DNA of 64,000 nucleotides from Periplaneta americana (taxonomy: Eukaryota > Arthropoda > Insecta > Blattodea > Blattidae): the NCBI RefSeq assembly GCF_040183065.1, contig NC_091117.1, positions 108,864,001 to 108,928,000 on the forward strand, given 5' to 3'. Below are positions 1 through 10,363 of this stretch, piece after piece. Made by a program: the position numbers and the translations under genes. Below the pieces are notes generated by a model. The model ran no database searches and had not been told where the DNA came from. It was given only the letters and a program-made list of their open reading frames with translations. Each line of letters starts with the position of its first letter. Within the stretch, counting starts at the first letter, position 1.

Positions 1-949
1 TTATTGATGGAGTACGAAAATTATAAACAAGGGAATTCGGGGGAATATGGGCACGTGGGGAATGTGGGCAATATTAAGTTTTCATGTCAAAACTCTTGCA
101 AAGAATTATGTTTCTTCGCTAATAACTGTTAGTATAAAGCAACGAGCTAGATACTATAGAGAGGACAAAGACCTCAGAAAGTTGAAGACAATTGAACATT
201 GGTCCGCCATGTTTCGGTTAGTCAAAACAAAGGGGCGTGGCTCGGATGTTGTAGGAAATGACTGTGAACTGAGCTACATATTAAGACTATGTTAATAAGT
301 AAAAAGTAAAATACACACAAAACTTTACGTTTTATAACAGCTGTAGGCCTATGTTTTATTAGTTTCACTAAATATAGCCCAGATATTAAATTACAAGCTA
401 TACTCGATGCAACCAAAGCAAAGCACCTAAAGACGGATGAATGTATTCGGCAGAAGAAAAATAAATAATTTTTTGACTTCGTCACAAATTTAATTACCTT
501 ACAGCTCTTCTAACCTAATATGAAATTATGTAATTCAGTGCTCACCAGGTGATTTCAAGAGAGACGACGTATGCAACTAGTAGGAGTAAAATAGGGGAAA
601 GGTAGTGGCGAAAATTAAAAAAAATATATCCAGTAATTAAGTTATTGAGAAAAATTCATTTGACATTGGAATTAACACAGAGAACTTTTGAAAACTGCAA
701 TTATTAAAACTACAAATAACCTCTTAGCATGCAACATAATAATTAAAGAATGACATTAATAGAAAGTTTCTCGTGATCATAACTCACCACATTTATTGAA
801 ACGATAAGATACTTACGATTAACATTGTTATCAGAAACAACAGGAGCCACAGCTGGGTACACTTCTTTTCGCGTGATGGAGACATCGTGTAGTCTAATAT
901 AATTTGAAACAAACGTTCTCACACGTGTCTCGCAACTAGGCAGAGGCTT

Positions 950-1009
950 TTGCATCACACACAATTTGTCATTATTTTGAACAATATTGACAAATTGTGT
1001 GTGATGCAA
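950..1009. repeat. Perfect 22-bp inverted repeat (hairpin)
   Basis: TTGCATCACACACAATTTGT followed by CA at 950-971 is repeated exactly in reverse complement at 988-1009, with a 16-base loop. It lies inside the 5' non-coding part of the pogo-like element. No gene is attached to it; it could be a transposase-binding or foldback relic. Confidence 0.8.
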
Positions 1010-1401
1010 GTTTCCTCTTTGTTAACAAAAAGAGCCCTACGCATTAATAAAAAGAAAATTGGAGTAGGCCCTATAAACACAATAAATACTAAACTCTTGA
1101 TGGTCAAACTTATTAATACAGATATTTCGCTTATGCTCATCCGTCTTATCTTATAATTCTCTGCGGCAATGGTACCTGTATTGAGAGGGTTTAATTATCC
1201 AGCAACGAATGTTATGATTTACGGTACATTTCATTTAAATCCGAGGGAATGAGACATTTTTGGAAATTTTAAAGTCTTAATTATTACTTTTTCATTTATA
1301 AATCAGATTTTTACAAAACCTATAGCGAAATGTTTAAGTTAAATATTGATGTATCTGAAGAATATAATACATGTACAAACTCGTTGCAGTGTACCTTTGA
1401 T

Positions 1402-1492
1402 AAGCACTCCTTGCGGAGGCTGGCGGTGCTATAGACCGCCATGTTTTTTAGGGAACGATCCATAGTACTGTTGGCCTCCGCAGGGAGCGCTT
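1402..1492. repeat. Imperfect inverted repeat, GC-rich arms
   Basis: The 19-base arms at 1402-1420 (AAGCACTCCTTGCGGAGGC) and 1474-1492 match in reverse complement at 17 of 19 positions. A smaller palindrome (GGCGGT...ACCGCC) sits beside the left arm. The region between holds no open frame. Possibly a small foldback insertion within the pogo-like element. Confidence 0.55.
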
Positions 1493-1893
1493 ATTTGAGG
1501 TCTTCAGCCTCTCTATAGTATCTAACTCGTTGGTATAAAGTGAGAGTATCGTAATGGTTGCTGTACGATGCGCGCTATGTAGTACTGTCTCGTATTGTTG
1601 TTAAAACAGCCATATAAAAGGTGAGTATTGACTTCCAAGTATACTAAAATTTCACAATACTTATTTTAGATATGTTATATGCAGTAGATTACACATGAAC
1701 TTTAGAAAATAGTTTAAATCTAATAGTATACATACAAAATACACATCTTTAACTGCCGTTTTATTGCGTCAGAAGTTGTTTTGTGAATAGTTTACGGTAG
1801 TGCCAACTGTTCAAAGTAAGCCCTACATGTCGGGGTAATATGGGCGCTAATGTTCGGGGGAATATGAGCAAGCATTACAGTTCATGAAAATGA

Positions 1894-2118
1894 TTCTTCA
1901 ATCTTGATGAAAATGGCCTACAAATGATTACAAGAGCGAAAGATGTCATTGCGCCCAAAGCACACAAAGTGGTGCATTGCATTTACTCTAAAGAAAAGGG
2001 AAAAACCATTACCCTTGTGGCCTGCTTCAATGTAGCAGGGAACTACTTTTCTCCAAGTATCATTATAAATAGAGTGAGGACAATAATGACTGAAAGAAGA
2101 GCTGCCTGCTGCCAGTAA
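1894..2118 (+). pseudogene. pogo-like transposase fragment, first part of DDE domain
   Basis: The frame from 1894 reads FNLDENGL, the usual pogo/Tigger box around the first catalytic aspartate. It is followed by DVIAPKAHKVV and by GKTITLVACFNVAGNYFSPS, which match the family pattern of ApKG..V, then vTv..c.nA.G...PP. The frame ends in a stop at 2116-2118, shortly before the mariner inserted at 2160. No N-terminal helix-turn-helix or CENP-B domain was recognised upstream, so this is a partial, dead copy. The downstream half is at 3050-3560. Confidence 0.75.
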
Positions 2119-2277
2119 GTTGTACTCCAACAAGCAGTCTGCCTACATTAACGGAGATACGAGGTATAATCATTAAATTCCGAGACCTGTCCCATAAGTG
2201 GAAATAAAACTATCTCATTTAAATGTGGCTGCCATCACCTTCAAGGTAGTCCTCTTGGGCAGCTATATCCACTGATC

Positions 2278-2569
2278 CTAGCGTGTCTGCCATTTTTGGA
2301 ATGCCTCCTGGAAGTCGCGTTCTTGAAGCCTGTCAAGCATCTTCTGCGATTCAAGTTGGATCTCCTCCATAGTGCTAAAACGGTGTCCCTTTGGCTTAAA
2401 TTTCATCTTCGGAAAAAAAAAAAGTCGCAGGTGGCCAAATCTGGTGAATACGGGGGTGAGGAACGACGGCCATCTCATTAAGAGTGCAAGACTGGAGTGT
2501 TGCGAGAGCTCTATGAGCTGGAGCAGTGTCGTCATGGAGCATCCATTTGTTCTTTGTCCAGAGCTGTAG
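2278..2569 (-). pseudogene. mariner transposase, C-terminal part
   Basis: In one minus frame the segment reads HDDTAPAHRALATLQ, corresponding to the mariner H-D-N-A-P-x-H box with the second catalytic aspartate. It is followed by a degraded IHQIWPPATFFF where the family has YSPDLAPCDFFL, so the third catalytic aspartate is lost. A frame change then leads into KFKPKGHRFSTMEEIQLESQ and FQEAFQKW, the conserved C-terminal helix region. At least one frameshift and one substitution in the catalytic triad make it inactive. Confidence 0.85.
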
Positions 2570-2899
2570 TCATTCATATTCAAAATGGACGTGAGGATCA
2601 TTATGCACAATTTGTCGAATTTTTTCGACATTTTCGCCAGTGTTGTAAGTGCGTGGGCGACCTGGCATCTCGTCGTCCTTCAGCGGTGTTTTGCCATTTC
2701 TGAAGCACGAGTGCCACTCGAAACATCTCGCCTGAATCACTGCTTCATTCCCGTAGGCTTGCTTCAAAATTCCATGGGCTACGGTTGCCGATATCCCAAA
2801 GGATTTGACGTTGGCTCTCTGCTTCAGTTCCGAGTCTATCGCATTTCGCAAGTGCGCGGATGCACGTGCTAACAAAACCTTGTGTAACACAGGTTTCAA
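2570..2899 (-). pseudogene. mariner transposase, N-terminal half
   Basis: The product contains the mariner HTH-to-linker sequence: LKQAYGNEAVIQARCFEWH, then FRNGKTPLKDDEMPGRP and ENVEKIRQIVHNDPH. The WH-x-F and DDE-GRP motifs are hallmarks of mariner. The reading ends abruptly at about 2580, where the sequence jumps to the second half of the DDE domain, so the region with the first catalytic aspartate has been deleted. An alternative upstream start is possible because the frame near 2900 is also disturbed. Confidence 0.85.
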
Positions 2900-3049
2900 T
2901 GAAGAGAGCGCTTCGAAACTTCGTGTCGCGTCTTTTCAAGGTCGTCTAGTGTCACTGCTGCGCACGCGTGTCAATCACGTGATCCCTTCGCCCACAGCAG
3001 ACAAAATCTCGGAATTTAATGATCACACCTCGTATATTTTTTCTCAATA

Positions 3050-3560
3050 ATCAAGAACTTCGTTGCTTATTTCAACATCAGTAAGCATGCACCTGCAATT
3101 TTGATAGTAAATGCACATGATTCACATAGTTGTAATCCTGACACTCTTAACTTTGCAGTAGAAAATGGATTATGCATGTTTTGTCTTCCTCCACACACCA
3201 CAGCCTGACTTCAATCAGCAGATAGTGATCCGTTTGGTCCTCTGAAGAAAGCTTACAACAGTAGTGCTACAGCTTTCTTCAGGCAACATAGGAGACATTT
3301 TACGAAGGTCGAGTTTGCTTCCATTGTCAAAGAAGCATGGAACAGATGTGTCAAAGTATGTCTGCTGTAAATGCCTTCCGAGCTTCAGGCCCTTTTTCAC
3401 TGCACATGAGTGTCATTCCTGATTATGCTTTACATTGGCACTGCAGCATCAGGTGACAAACCTACAATTCATACAATTCCTTCAACTGATTCAAATGTAT
3501 CAGAATCTCCAAACGTCATTCATTGCCAAAGAGTCACATCGTCTGCCAAAGGCGTTACGC
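3050..3560 (+). pseudogene. pogo-like transposase fragment, second part of DDE domain and C-terminus
   Basis: The plus frame gives ILIVNAHDSHS (second catalytic aspartate region), NFAVENGLCMFCLPPHTT, then after a lesion DSDPFGPLKKAYN with the third catalytic aspartate. Next is FTKVEFASIVKEAWNRC, and a stop interrupts the expected SAFRASGLFP-like end. This order (LPPHTT, D, FGPLK, W, TK.EF....AW) is diagnostic of pogo/Tigger transposases. It continues the piece at 1894-2118 across the nested mariner. Confidence 0.8.
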
Positions 3561-4170
3561 AATAACCATCATAAATTGCATATACAATATATAATATAGT
3601 TAATACAGTTATATTTTCAAGTATTTTAAGTGTTTTTCACTTCTTTCAGTTGAATATGATTCACATCATTAATGCCCATTTTACCCCCACACTCGGGGGA
3701 CTATGGACAAAACACATTAACTTGCATTTTCCAGTTTTACTTGTATACAATTAGGAGCAAGCAGTTAGGATTCTTATATAATATAGCTAAATAGTTAAGA
3801 AACACATCCCAGCTGTAAAATTATTTATTAGAAAAACCCGAGAGATATTGCACCCGAAATAGTACTAAGGTGCCCATATTCCCCCGACTTCCCTTATGCC
3901 AAGTATATTACAGTCTTATTTGAGATTTGTTGATGACTTGTTAAATATCAGTATGCAGATTTTCAGCGTCATTTAATGGAATTTACAATTTTGTTTCCCG
4001 AAAGTCTGAATTTGTTGAATTAAAATTTTGCTTCCAAACTACATTGTTCATATGGTTCATTTACTTTGGCAAGTTGATTGTTTTCAGTTCCGTATTTTTC
4101 CTTCAGATTTCGTTCCCTCTAATTTGTTATAATTGCTGAAAGTGAATTACCGGTTTCTGCTACTTTCAGA

Positions 4171-4171
<1 letters not shown>

Positions 4172-4233
<62 letters not shown>

Positions 4234-4247
4234 CATCATCATCATCA
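4172..4247. repeat. (ATT)n/(ATC)n microsatellite
   Basis: An uninterrupted TTA/ATT array of about 60 bases passes into about five ATC repeats. It lies just outside the left end of the second pogo-like element. Confidence 0.95.
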
Positions 4248-4322
4248 ACGAAATCAAATTAATATAGTTCTTAGCTTGTCTTGCCTTAAGGCAGTCAGTA
4301 GCATTATTCGAGGAAAAGAGAT

Positions 4323-5870
4323 GGGGAAACCCGGGCAAAGCAGATAAGCTAAGAACAAACAATGCCATAGGCTATATTTTGGTGCTCCCGAAATAAAATC
4401 TTCATGCCATTGATTGTGACACATGTTGTCCACATATGTAAAAGACAGCAATTCGTTTCTCGTACCTACGGAAAGTGATATGATTCGAAAAAGAAAATAT
4501 AGTTACACGGGCAAAGCGAATAATTAACCCGGGCAAAGTAAATATCCCTATAACATTTCACATTTCTATTTAATTTTTATTGACTGATAATAAAATTAAA
4601 TCAACGCATAAATACGATGATAATGAGTTATATTAGGCGATAGGAAATATTATTTACAACCGTTACAGCACGTTAGATTAGTACAAAATACAAATTTGAA
4701 CAAGTCGACGTTTCGCTAGCACTGAAGACTTGGATTTCTTCTGCTTTTGCTCCTGCCCATAAGTTACTCCTCTTTCAACGTTTTTAATCGGTATAGATGT
4801 AAGAACTGCAGAGCGCTGACATTTTCTTCGTTTATGTCGTATCTTTCGAGCATCCACTTTTGACACTGGTCTAAATCAAAAGAACCGACTTGGATTCTCT
4901 TGCTGACGATGTTGAGGGTTTTGGTGTAACCGGAAATGAAAATTTGAGTTTAATTGATGTATTGAACATTCCTTCAATCTCTGAAGATAACGACATCACA
5001 GAGGTGGTTGATTCTGAGTGAGCATTAACTGTTTCTTCAGGCGCTGAAGAAACTGGCACCACAGAATTTGTTAAATCTGAGCCAGCTGTCGTTTCGCCGA
5101 TTTCTATCTCAAGTGGGCGATCTGTAAGTTGATCTGGAGCAAAATCTTTATCAAAAAACACATTATGGTTGTATGGTCAGATAGCAGAACCAATGATTGG
5201 AAGATTTTATTTCTTCAAGTACTATCTTCATGGCTTCTTCAGATCATTTGGCTTGTTCCTTCTTCCTCTTGAAAAATTATACCATCTGAAAACACATTAC
5301 GAACTTTTTAAGTAAAAATTAAGATCAGTGTTACTGATTTATAATTTAATTAGTGTGACTTAATGCCTCCACTATGTAAAATGATATAACACGCTTTATT
5401 ACATTAGACACATACAAAAAATACAGCTAACACTTATATAGTCAAATAAATGTGGCAGGGCAAAGCGGATAAGTTATCGACTATGCCCTATTCACTTTGC
5501 CCGCAGACGCCATTTCGCATTTCATTTAAGGTTATACAAATATAAACGTCAATAATCTTCTTCGTAAGTATGGCACTTTAGAACTAATTCTATCGTCTAT
5601 ATATTACTATCACATAACAAAGAGTTTCTGCAGTACTGTATGTTGTACATATATTTCTCTTACCTTGAAATATTTTAAGAAAACAGTCAATTTTCTTCAA
5701 ACACACCCTGACTTCTTCTCTCACTAGCTAGAATGACGACAAATCAGTTCCAGCAGCAAAATCTGGTTGGGATTCTTCCCCAACATAGCAGAAAGCACTA
5801 ACTGTTGGCGTTTCTAAGAAATATGCATTATTCTCTTTGCCCGGGTTATTCGTTTTGCCCGGGTCTCCCC
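4323..5870 (-). mobile_element. pogo-like DNA transposon remnant with CCCGGGCAAAG subterminal boxes
   Basis: The left end starts GGGGAAACCCGGGCAAAGCA at 4323. The right end, read on the other strand from 5870, is GGGGAGACCCGGGCAAAACG. Further boxes of the type CGGGCAAAG(C)GAATAA recur at about 4508, 4530, 5456, 5490 and 5840, so each end carries several direct copies. TA lies outside the right end; the left flank is AT. The interior holds only the C-terminal tail of a pogo-family transposase on the minus strand, so this is a deletion derivative of about 1.55 kb. Confidence 0.7.
4678..5161 (-). pseudogene. pogo-family transposase C-terminal tail
   Basis: Two minus-strand frames (4871-5161, then 4678-4866 in another frame) read FFDKDFAPDQLTDRPLEIE, PKPSTSSARESK and, after the break, KCQRSAVLTSIPIKNVE followed by a lysine-rich stretch. 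The pattern F....F.P...TDRP, then PSTSS, then SAVLT.TP.K is the tail that follows the DDE domain in pogo/Tigger proteins. The catalytic domain itself is absent. The break could be a frameshift or a missing intron. Confidence 0.75.
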
Positions 5871-6077
5871 TATGATTTACCATCATCATTTATAGTGGCG
5901 AAATATTCCATGACAATGGTCAATTATTACTGCTGAATATTGACACATATACGATTTGCATTATTTAGGATACAACATACGCAGCAATGCGATTTTAATG
6001 TTGAGCATGCCGAGTTTAATGTAACGTACTCCCCTCATCCTCCAAGCCAAATCAAATATTATTACGACATTACGAGT

Positions 6078-6079
6078 AA

Positions 6080-6114
<35 letters not shown>

Positions 6115-6119
6115 ATACA

Positions 6120-6174
<55 letters not shown>

Positions 6175-6175
6175 A
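6078..6175. repeat. (AAAT)n microsatellite
   Basis: About 24 repeats of the tetranucleotide AAAT/TAAA, with one imperfection near 6116. The flanking 5880-6480 stretch contains no recognisable gene. Confidence 0.95.
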
Positions 6176-6639
6176 CAGAAAGGTAGTACCTTACTTTATA
6201 ATATGTAATATCTTTTAATATCAAGAATGCTTTTATTTTAATATAATTGAGACGTAGAAGTTTGGAAAATACGTATATTGTCCATAAAATATTGTACGAA
6301 GCATTTAATAAGCAATGGTGAGTACTTTAAGTGTCCCAAATGTCAATGTCATTTAAGTGTTCTGCTATGAATATTTAGTATAGAACAGCGCTCGGAGCGG
6401 CGGAATTGGCATTACGAAGGAACCACTTCAGACCCGTATTTCAAGCGCTATGCGCCAGCTTGTATAATCTCGTAAGCAACGGTTACACCACAGTCTAATA
6501 GATACAGTCACGCAACTCATACGTATAAAATATGCCAACATTTGACAGCAGGCGCGACCAAGTCCCCTTACTGCCGGCTGCGCAGAAGATAGGACTGGAC
6601 CCAAATTGAAGCGATCGCTCGCCGCCATCTTGAGGCGGA

Positions 6640-7360
6640 CGGAAAGCAATGCTGATAGAACGCAATCGTAAAACAAACTAAGATTTATTACTATACAACA
6701 TAAAAACAACCAAACATGAGCCTAAGAGTAACAAGGATAAAGACAAATATAAATAGTAAAACGTAATTACCTGCATTCTTGTGGTATAACCTCAAATAAT
6801 CAAAGATATTAATCCTGCAACTGTCAGTCAATAATCTTCGTCGTCTTTATGAATTGGGCGTATTTCTATTTACATAATTCATCATATACGTAGGATGGGC
6901 TTCCTGAAATATATTTCAATAACCGAGTGAGAACATTAACTTAATCTTGCACATTGTGTGCACTTTGCGGTCGTGAAAATAGCGGACGAAAATTAATACT
7001 GATAGAACGCAACCGCAAAAGACACTAAGATTTATTACTACACTATAAAAAAAAACAACCAAATATAAGCTAAAAGAGTAACAAGGATAAAAACAAATAT
7101 AAACAGTGAAACGTAATCTCCTGCATTCCTGTAGTAGTCTACAACAACAAATAATTGAAGAAACTGGAACTGTCATTCAGTAATCGTCATCTTTGTGAAC
7201 AACAAATATTACGCTATTATGCTAAAATTGTCAATTAAAAATTCTTTTCTTCGTGATTAGGCCTATTCATATTTACACAATTCATCAAATCTGTACCGAT
7301 GGAGTTCCTGAAATATTTAATTAATCGAGTTAGGACATCTTGTGCATTTTGCTTAGGCCT
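6640..7360. repeat. Tandem duplication of about 345 bp (two diverged copies)
   Basis: The segment starting near 6640 (GGCGGACGGAAAGCAATGCT) is repeated from about 6980 (GCGGACGAAAATTAATACTG). Both copies continue in parallel through AGATTTATTACTA, GAGTAACAAGGATAAA, ACAAATATAAA and CCTGCATTC, ending near TTGTGCATTTTGC or its equivalent. The copies have diverged by substitutions and small indels. They occupy the place where the last exons of the P-like transposase would be expected. Confidence 0.7.
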
Positions 7361-7499
7361 AATAATAAATATTTCAATAAACAAGGAAATGCATCAACTG
7401 TTATTATTAAATCGAATATGTGCAAGAATATCAAAATATTGTAACTAGGCCATATCTAGATAGTATGAAAATACTTAACCAGATTTATTTTGCACTCAC

Positions 7500-8231
7500 C
7501 TATTGATTCATAAATAAAATTGATTTCCTTTGCTTCCTCTGTTTCGGTTAAACATACACCATCTCCCAAATCAACATACCCAACAAATTCCTTACCATTC
7601 CACTCAATGCACTTTTTAATTGACATCTCATCAAACATGAGAACAACCCATATTTGATGAGAAGAAAGCTTAGCACGTTCCTCTAATGCAAGGAAAGCTT
7701 CCTGAGTAAAACCAGGATGTCTATGTGCGTAAGGTATGACATGTGGTAAAGAATTATTTAGATTCTGCCTGAGATATTCATATGCAGCTGGTGAATAAAA
7801 GTGCATTGTTATGGCAAACTTCTTAAGTATATCGGAATATTCACCCTTCTGTTCACCAGCTGCTCTAGAAATATCTAACATCACATCCGAAAAATTATCC
7901 TGCATGACTGGTAGTGTGTGCTCAGTGGCATGATTTTTTTCTTTCAATTCTTTTACTGCTACTTTTAATTTGTTGATTGAACCCTCTTGTTTGTGAGTTT
8001 TCTTTCTGTATGTGGAATTTAGACATCTTAAATTTTCAATTTGTTCATTCTTTCTTTCCAGCTCTTTTTCCATTAATTTACTTTTTTTTTTCTGGGACTA
8101 AGAGTATAGTTGTGCTCTGTTACGACCTGATCAGTATTTATTAAAATAGTACCACTGTTACTTTCTTCATTTGTTTCATGTTTGTCTGATTCTAATGATC
8201 TCTTTAATACTCTACGGGGTGGTTGTTCAAT
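7500..8231 (-). pseudogene. P-element/THAP9-like transposase, exon 3 (coiled coil and N-terminal catalytic region)
   Basis: The acceptor TTATTTCAG precedes the exon at 8231 and a GTGAGT donor follows the last base at 7500. The translation starts IEQPPRRVLKRSLESD, then LSPRK with a lysine run. A coiled-coil-like stretch follows (MEKELERKNEQIENL), then ILKKFAITMHFYSPAAYEYL, HPGFTQEAF, MFDEMSIKKCIEWNGK and FVGYVDLG, the signature order of P-element/THAP9 transposases; the aspartate in MFDEM is the likely first catalytic residue. A run of ten A (RC of 8082-8091) puts the first 49 codons and the rest in different frames. One more A would join them, so I read it as a frameshift unless an internal ATG at 8073 is used. 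Later exons were not found. Confidence 0.85.
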
Positions 8232-8478
8232 CTGAAATAAATTTTAGAAATGGTAAGAATTCTGAATGTGGACATACAGGTTCCAACACATAAAAAAACA
8301 TTAACTTATGAGCATTTTAATTATGATTTGCAAAATATAGACATGGATCTATGTTATAAGTAACTTTCAGTACCGTACTTCAATATAAGTTACAAATAAA
8401 TGAACATAAAAAAAAACATTATTTTAAAGGTCAAAAATCTAACTAGGCTATGGCCTTTTAAACTTATTTTGTGATTAC

Positions 8479-8864
8479 ATTTGTGAGATGGGCTGGAAAA
8501 TTAAAAACTGATGAAACTGCGTCAGGTTTCAGTAATTTAATACCATTAGTCTTCCAGAAACAAGATTCTATGAAATGAACTGAACAAAGCCTGTGGTGAA
8601 TTGATGGTATAAATTTATAGCGTTTAACAGCAGATAACCATTTACTGAGAAGCTCAGGCTTTTGCAATGGAAACCTAAAAAGAAAGTTTGCGCTTACTCC
8701 TATAAAACATTCTCTTCTATTAACACAATAAATATGTACTAATGTTCTCAGTCATTTTAAAATATCCTAATACAATGTATGTAACTAACTTACTTGTGAA
8801 AAGAAATTTCCGAATCCTTCTTACGTTGATTCGTACAGTTGTATGCAGCACAACTATACACCAT
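8479..8864 (-). CDS. P-element/THAP9-like transposase, exons 1-2 (THAP zinc finger)
   Basis: Exon 1 (8794-8864) starts with ATG and encodes MVYSCAAYNCTNQRKKDSEI then SFH. The donor is GTAAGT. Exon 2 (8479-8674) follows a CTTTTTAG acceptor and completes the codon in phase 2, giving FPLQKPELLSKWL and then RLCSVHF. This is a C2CH THAP domain: C5 and C10, the later C and H in CSVH, plus the conserved tryptophan and FPL. It binds the element's ends in P-type transposases. The proposed exon 2 donor (AAT|GTAATC) is weak but joins exon 3 in phase 0. A second, partial copy of exon 1 sequence lies upstream at about 8925-8965. Confidence 0.85.
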
Positions 8865-8924
8865 GATTCCACTTGCGGAATTTATATAGGAGTACGATGA
8901 AAATAAATGATAAAAGAACACTCT

Positions 8925-8968
8925 TTGTACAGTTGTATGCAGCACAAGAGCACACGATGGTTTCACTC
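8925..8968 (-). repeat. Partial duplication of the THAP exon 1
   Basis: The 20 bases GTACAGTTGTATGCAGCACA occur at about 8833-8853 (exon 1) and again at about 8928-8948. On the minus strand the second copy would read IVCSCAAYNCTK, close to the exon 1 peptide, but the ATG is ATC there. It looks like a local tandem duplication covering the first zinc-ligand pair. Confidence 0.7.
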
Positions 8969-9769
8969 ATAACATGATTAAAATGCTATATAAACACTAT
9001 ATGTATGGGCCTCAAATGCAGCAAAATAGTAGACCTACACTGTGATTTCACGTATATGACATGAGAACGATTCATTCAAACTATATAAACACTATACACA
9101 CACACTATTGATTAAATTAATACGCACTTACTCCTAACACATTCAATAATACTGAATAACCTTCTATGTTATTTCAAATTAAGCGGAATTGTGATGTAAA
9201 CATATTGTAATCACATGGCTCTCTGCCCCAAGATGGCTATGCGCGAAAGTGTTCAATTTTTGGTCGAGGAACAGCGCTCGTAGTGAGTCTAGGTTAAACT
9301 ATAAAACGTCTTTGGGCGCGACAGTAGCCCTCTAGCGGCAGGCAAGTTAAAAGTGTGCACACGACATATGATAACACATCAGAAAATGGGTTTAGCGTAA
9401 TTTACTTTATATTTTTATCCTATAACATAAGTATATATGGTTCTTATTAATTATACTTTAGAATCCTGGAAGAATTTCACACGCAGTTAATCTACAAGTT
9501 TCAGAAGCTGGGAATAAACGTAATTCTTTCTGCTCCTTACAACTGAATCATGGTCCTGATCACGTATCATGGTTTGAAATAATATAATTGTTCGTGCGTG
9601 GTCGGTTAATTCAATTCATTCCTAAATATATTTATGAATCATTGGAACTTTGTATTTCCTGTGAGAAGAGTGAAAATTAGTAGCTTCAAAATTGTAGGGC
9701 ATATCTCGTAGGGTACATCGCGTGGTGAACTCCTCTCCCTATTTCCTGAGAAATTAACGATTTTGCATA

Positions 9770-9959
9770 CCGCAAATTGGGGTAAACTCGGCCGCTGAGG
9801 TAAACTTGAAAATAAAGAAAAGGGGAGAATTTAAACATTAATATGAAGTTCATTATTTTTCCATTTCTTAAGAACCGGTATTTCCTTTATTATTTTGAGT
9901 CACAAATAGTGCTGATGTTATGGTTTAAAATTTTATGGCAAGTTTACCGCATTTTACAT
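9770..9959. mobile_element. Small TIR element (MITE) with GGGGTAAACT ends
   Basis: The left end reads CCGCAAATTGGGGTAAACTC, followed by a second box GAGGTAAACTTGAA. The right end contains CAAGTTTACCGCATTTTAC, the reverse complement of the same kind of box. TA occurs on both sides (9768-9769 and 9960-9961). The layout parallels the 12390 MITE but with a different core word. No coding potential. Confidence 0.5.
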
Positions 9960-10143
9960 TACATTTCCAGTTTTCACACATAATGCCTAATTTTAAATTA
10001 TCCTACCTATATAGGCCTAATACGTAATTTACATGCACTTACTGTTAATATGACGTAGGTGAGAACAAATAAATGAACACACAATTTTGTTGAAAAAATA
10101 GTAACTTCAATTAACTCAGAAAATGTAGGCCTAATTTTATTTT

Positions 10144-10363
10144 CAGAGCAGAAATGGTGTAAGTCAAAAATGGGTAATGAGGGGTTAAAGTAAACATTCT
10201 GTAAAATACAGCGCAAAGTGGCAGTTAATATTGAATGTATTTAAACTATTAATAGTCAGTGAATAGCACGAAGGATATATTAATTGCTACTTTGCACTGT
10301 ATTTTACAGAATGTTTACTTTAAACTTCATTACCTAATTTTGACTTATACCACTTCTACTCTG
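10144..10363. repeat. 220-bp palindromic element
   Basis: CAGAGCAGAAATGGTGTAAG at the left pairs with the reverse complement of the right end (CAGAGTAGAAGTGGTATAAG). The pairing continues for about 80 bases per arm, including GTAAACATTCTGTAAAATAC in both, around a loop of about 50 bases. It lies in the 5' region of the P-like element. Type unknown. Confidence 0.7.

Larger units (their letters stand above)
2160..3032 (-). mobile_element. mariner element, internally deleted, nested in pogo-like element
   Basis: Terminal inverted repeats CGAGGTATAATCATTAAATT (left, from 2160) and CGAGGTGTGATCATTAAATT (right end on the other strand, from 3032) continue through CCGAGA and are flanked by TA on both sides (2158-2159 and 3033-3034), the mariner target duplication. 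At 873 bp it is shorter than the roughly 1.3 kb of complete mariners. The transposase reads on the minus strand in two pieces. The middle, with the linker and first catalytic aspartate, is missing. It splits the host element's transposase between its first and third catalytic segments. Confidence 0.9.
30..3894 (+). mobile_element. pogo/Tigger-like DNA transposon, degenerate, with nested mariner
   Basis: The two ends are inverted copies of each other: AGGGAATTCGGGGGAATA at 30-47 and, on the other strand from 3894, AGGGAAGTCGGGGGAATA, both followed by TGGGCAC. Right after the left end a second box (GGGGAATGTGGGCA) repeats the motif, and related boxes lie at 1832-1872, so the ends are built of direct subterminal repeats. 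TA flanks the right end; the left flank reads CA, so the target duplication is imperfect. Inside are two pieces of a pogo-family transposase on the plus strand (1894-2118 and 3050-3560) separated by the mariner at 2160-3032. About 30-1890 otherwise shows no recognisable coding sequence. The assignment to pogo rests on the transposase pieces. Confidence 0.7.

Noticed and set aside
6383..9290. GAACAGCGCTCG at 6383 and again at about 9267 as ends of the P-like element
   Set aside because: They are in direct, not inverted, orientation; the CACAGTC ends with exact GTTACAC duplication are far better.
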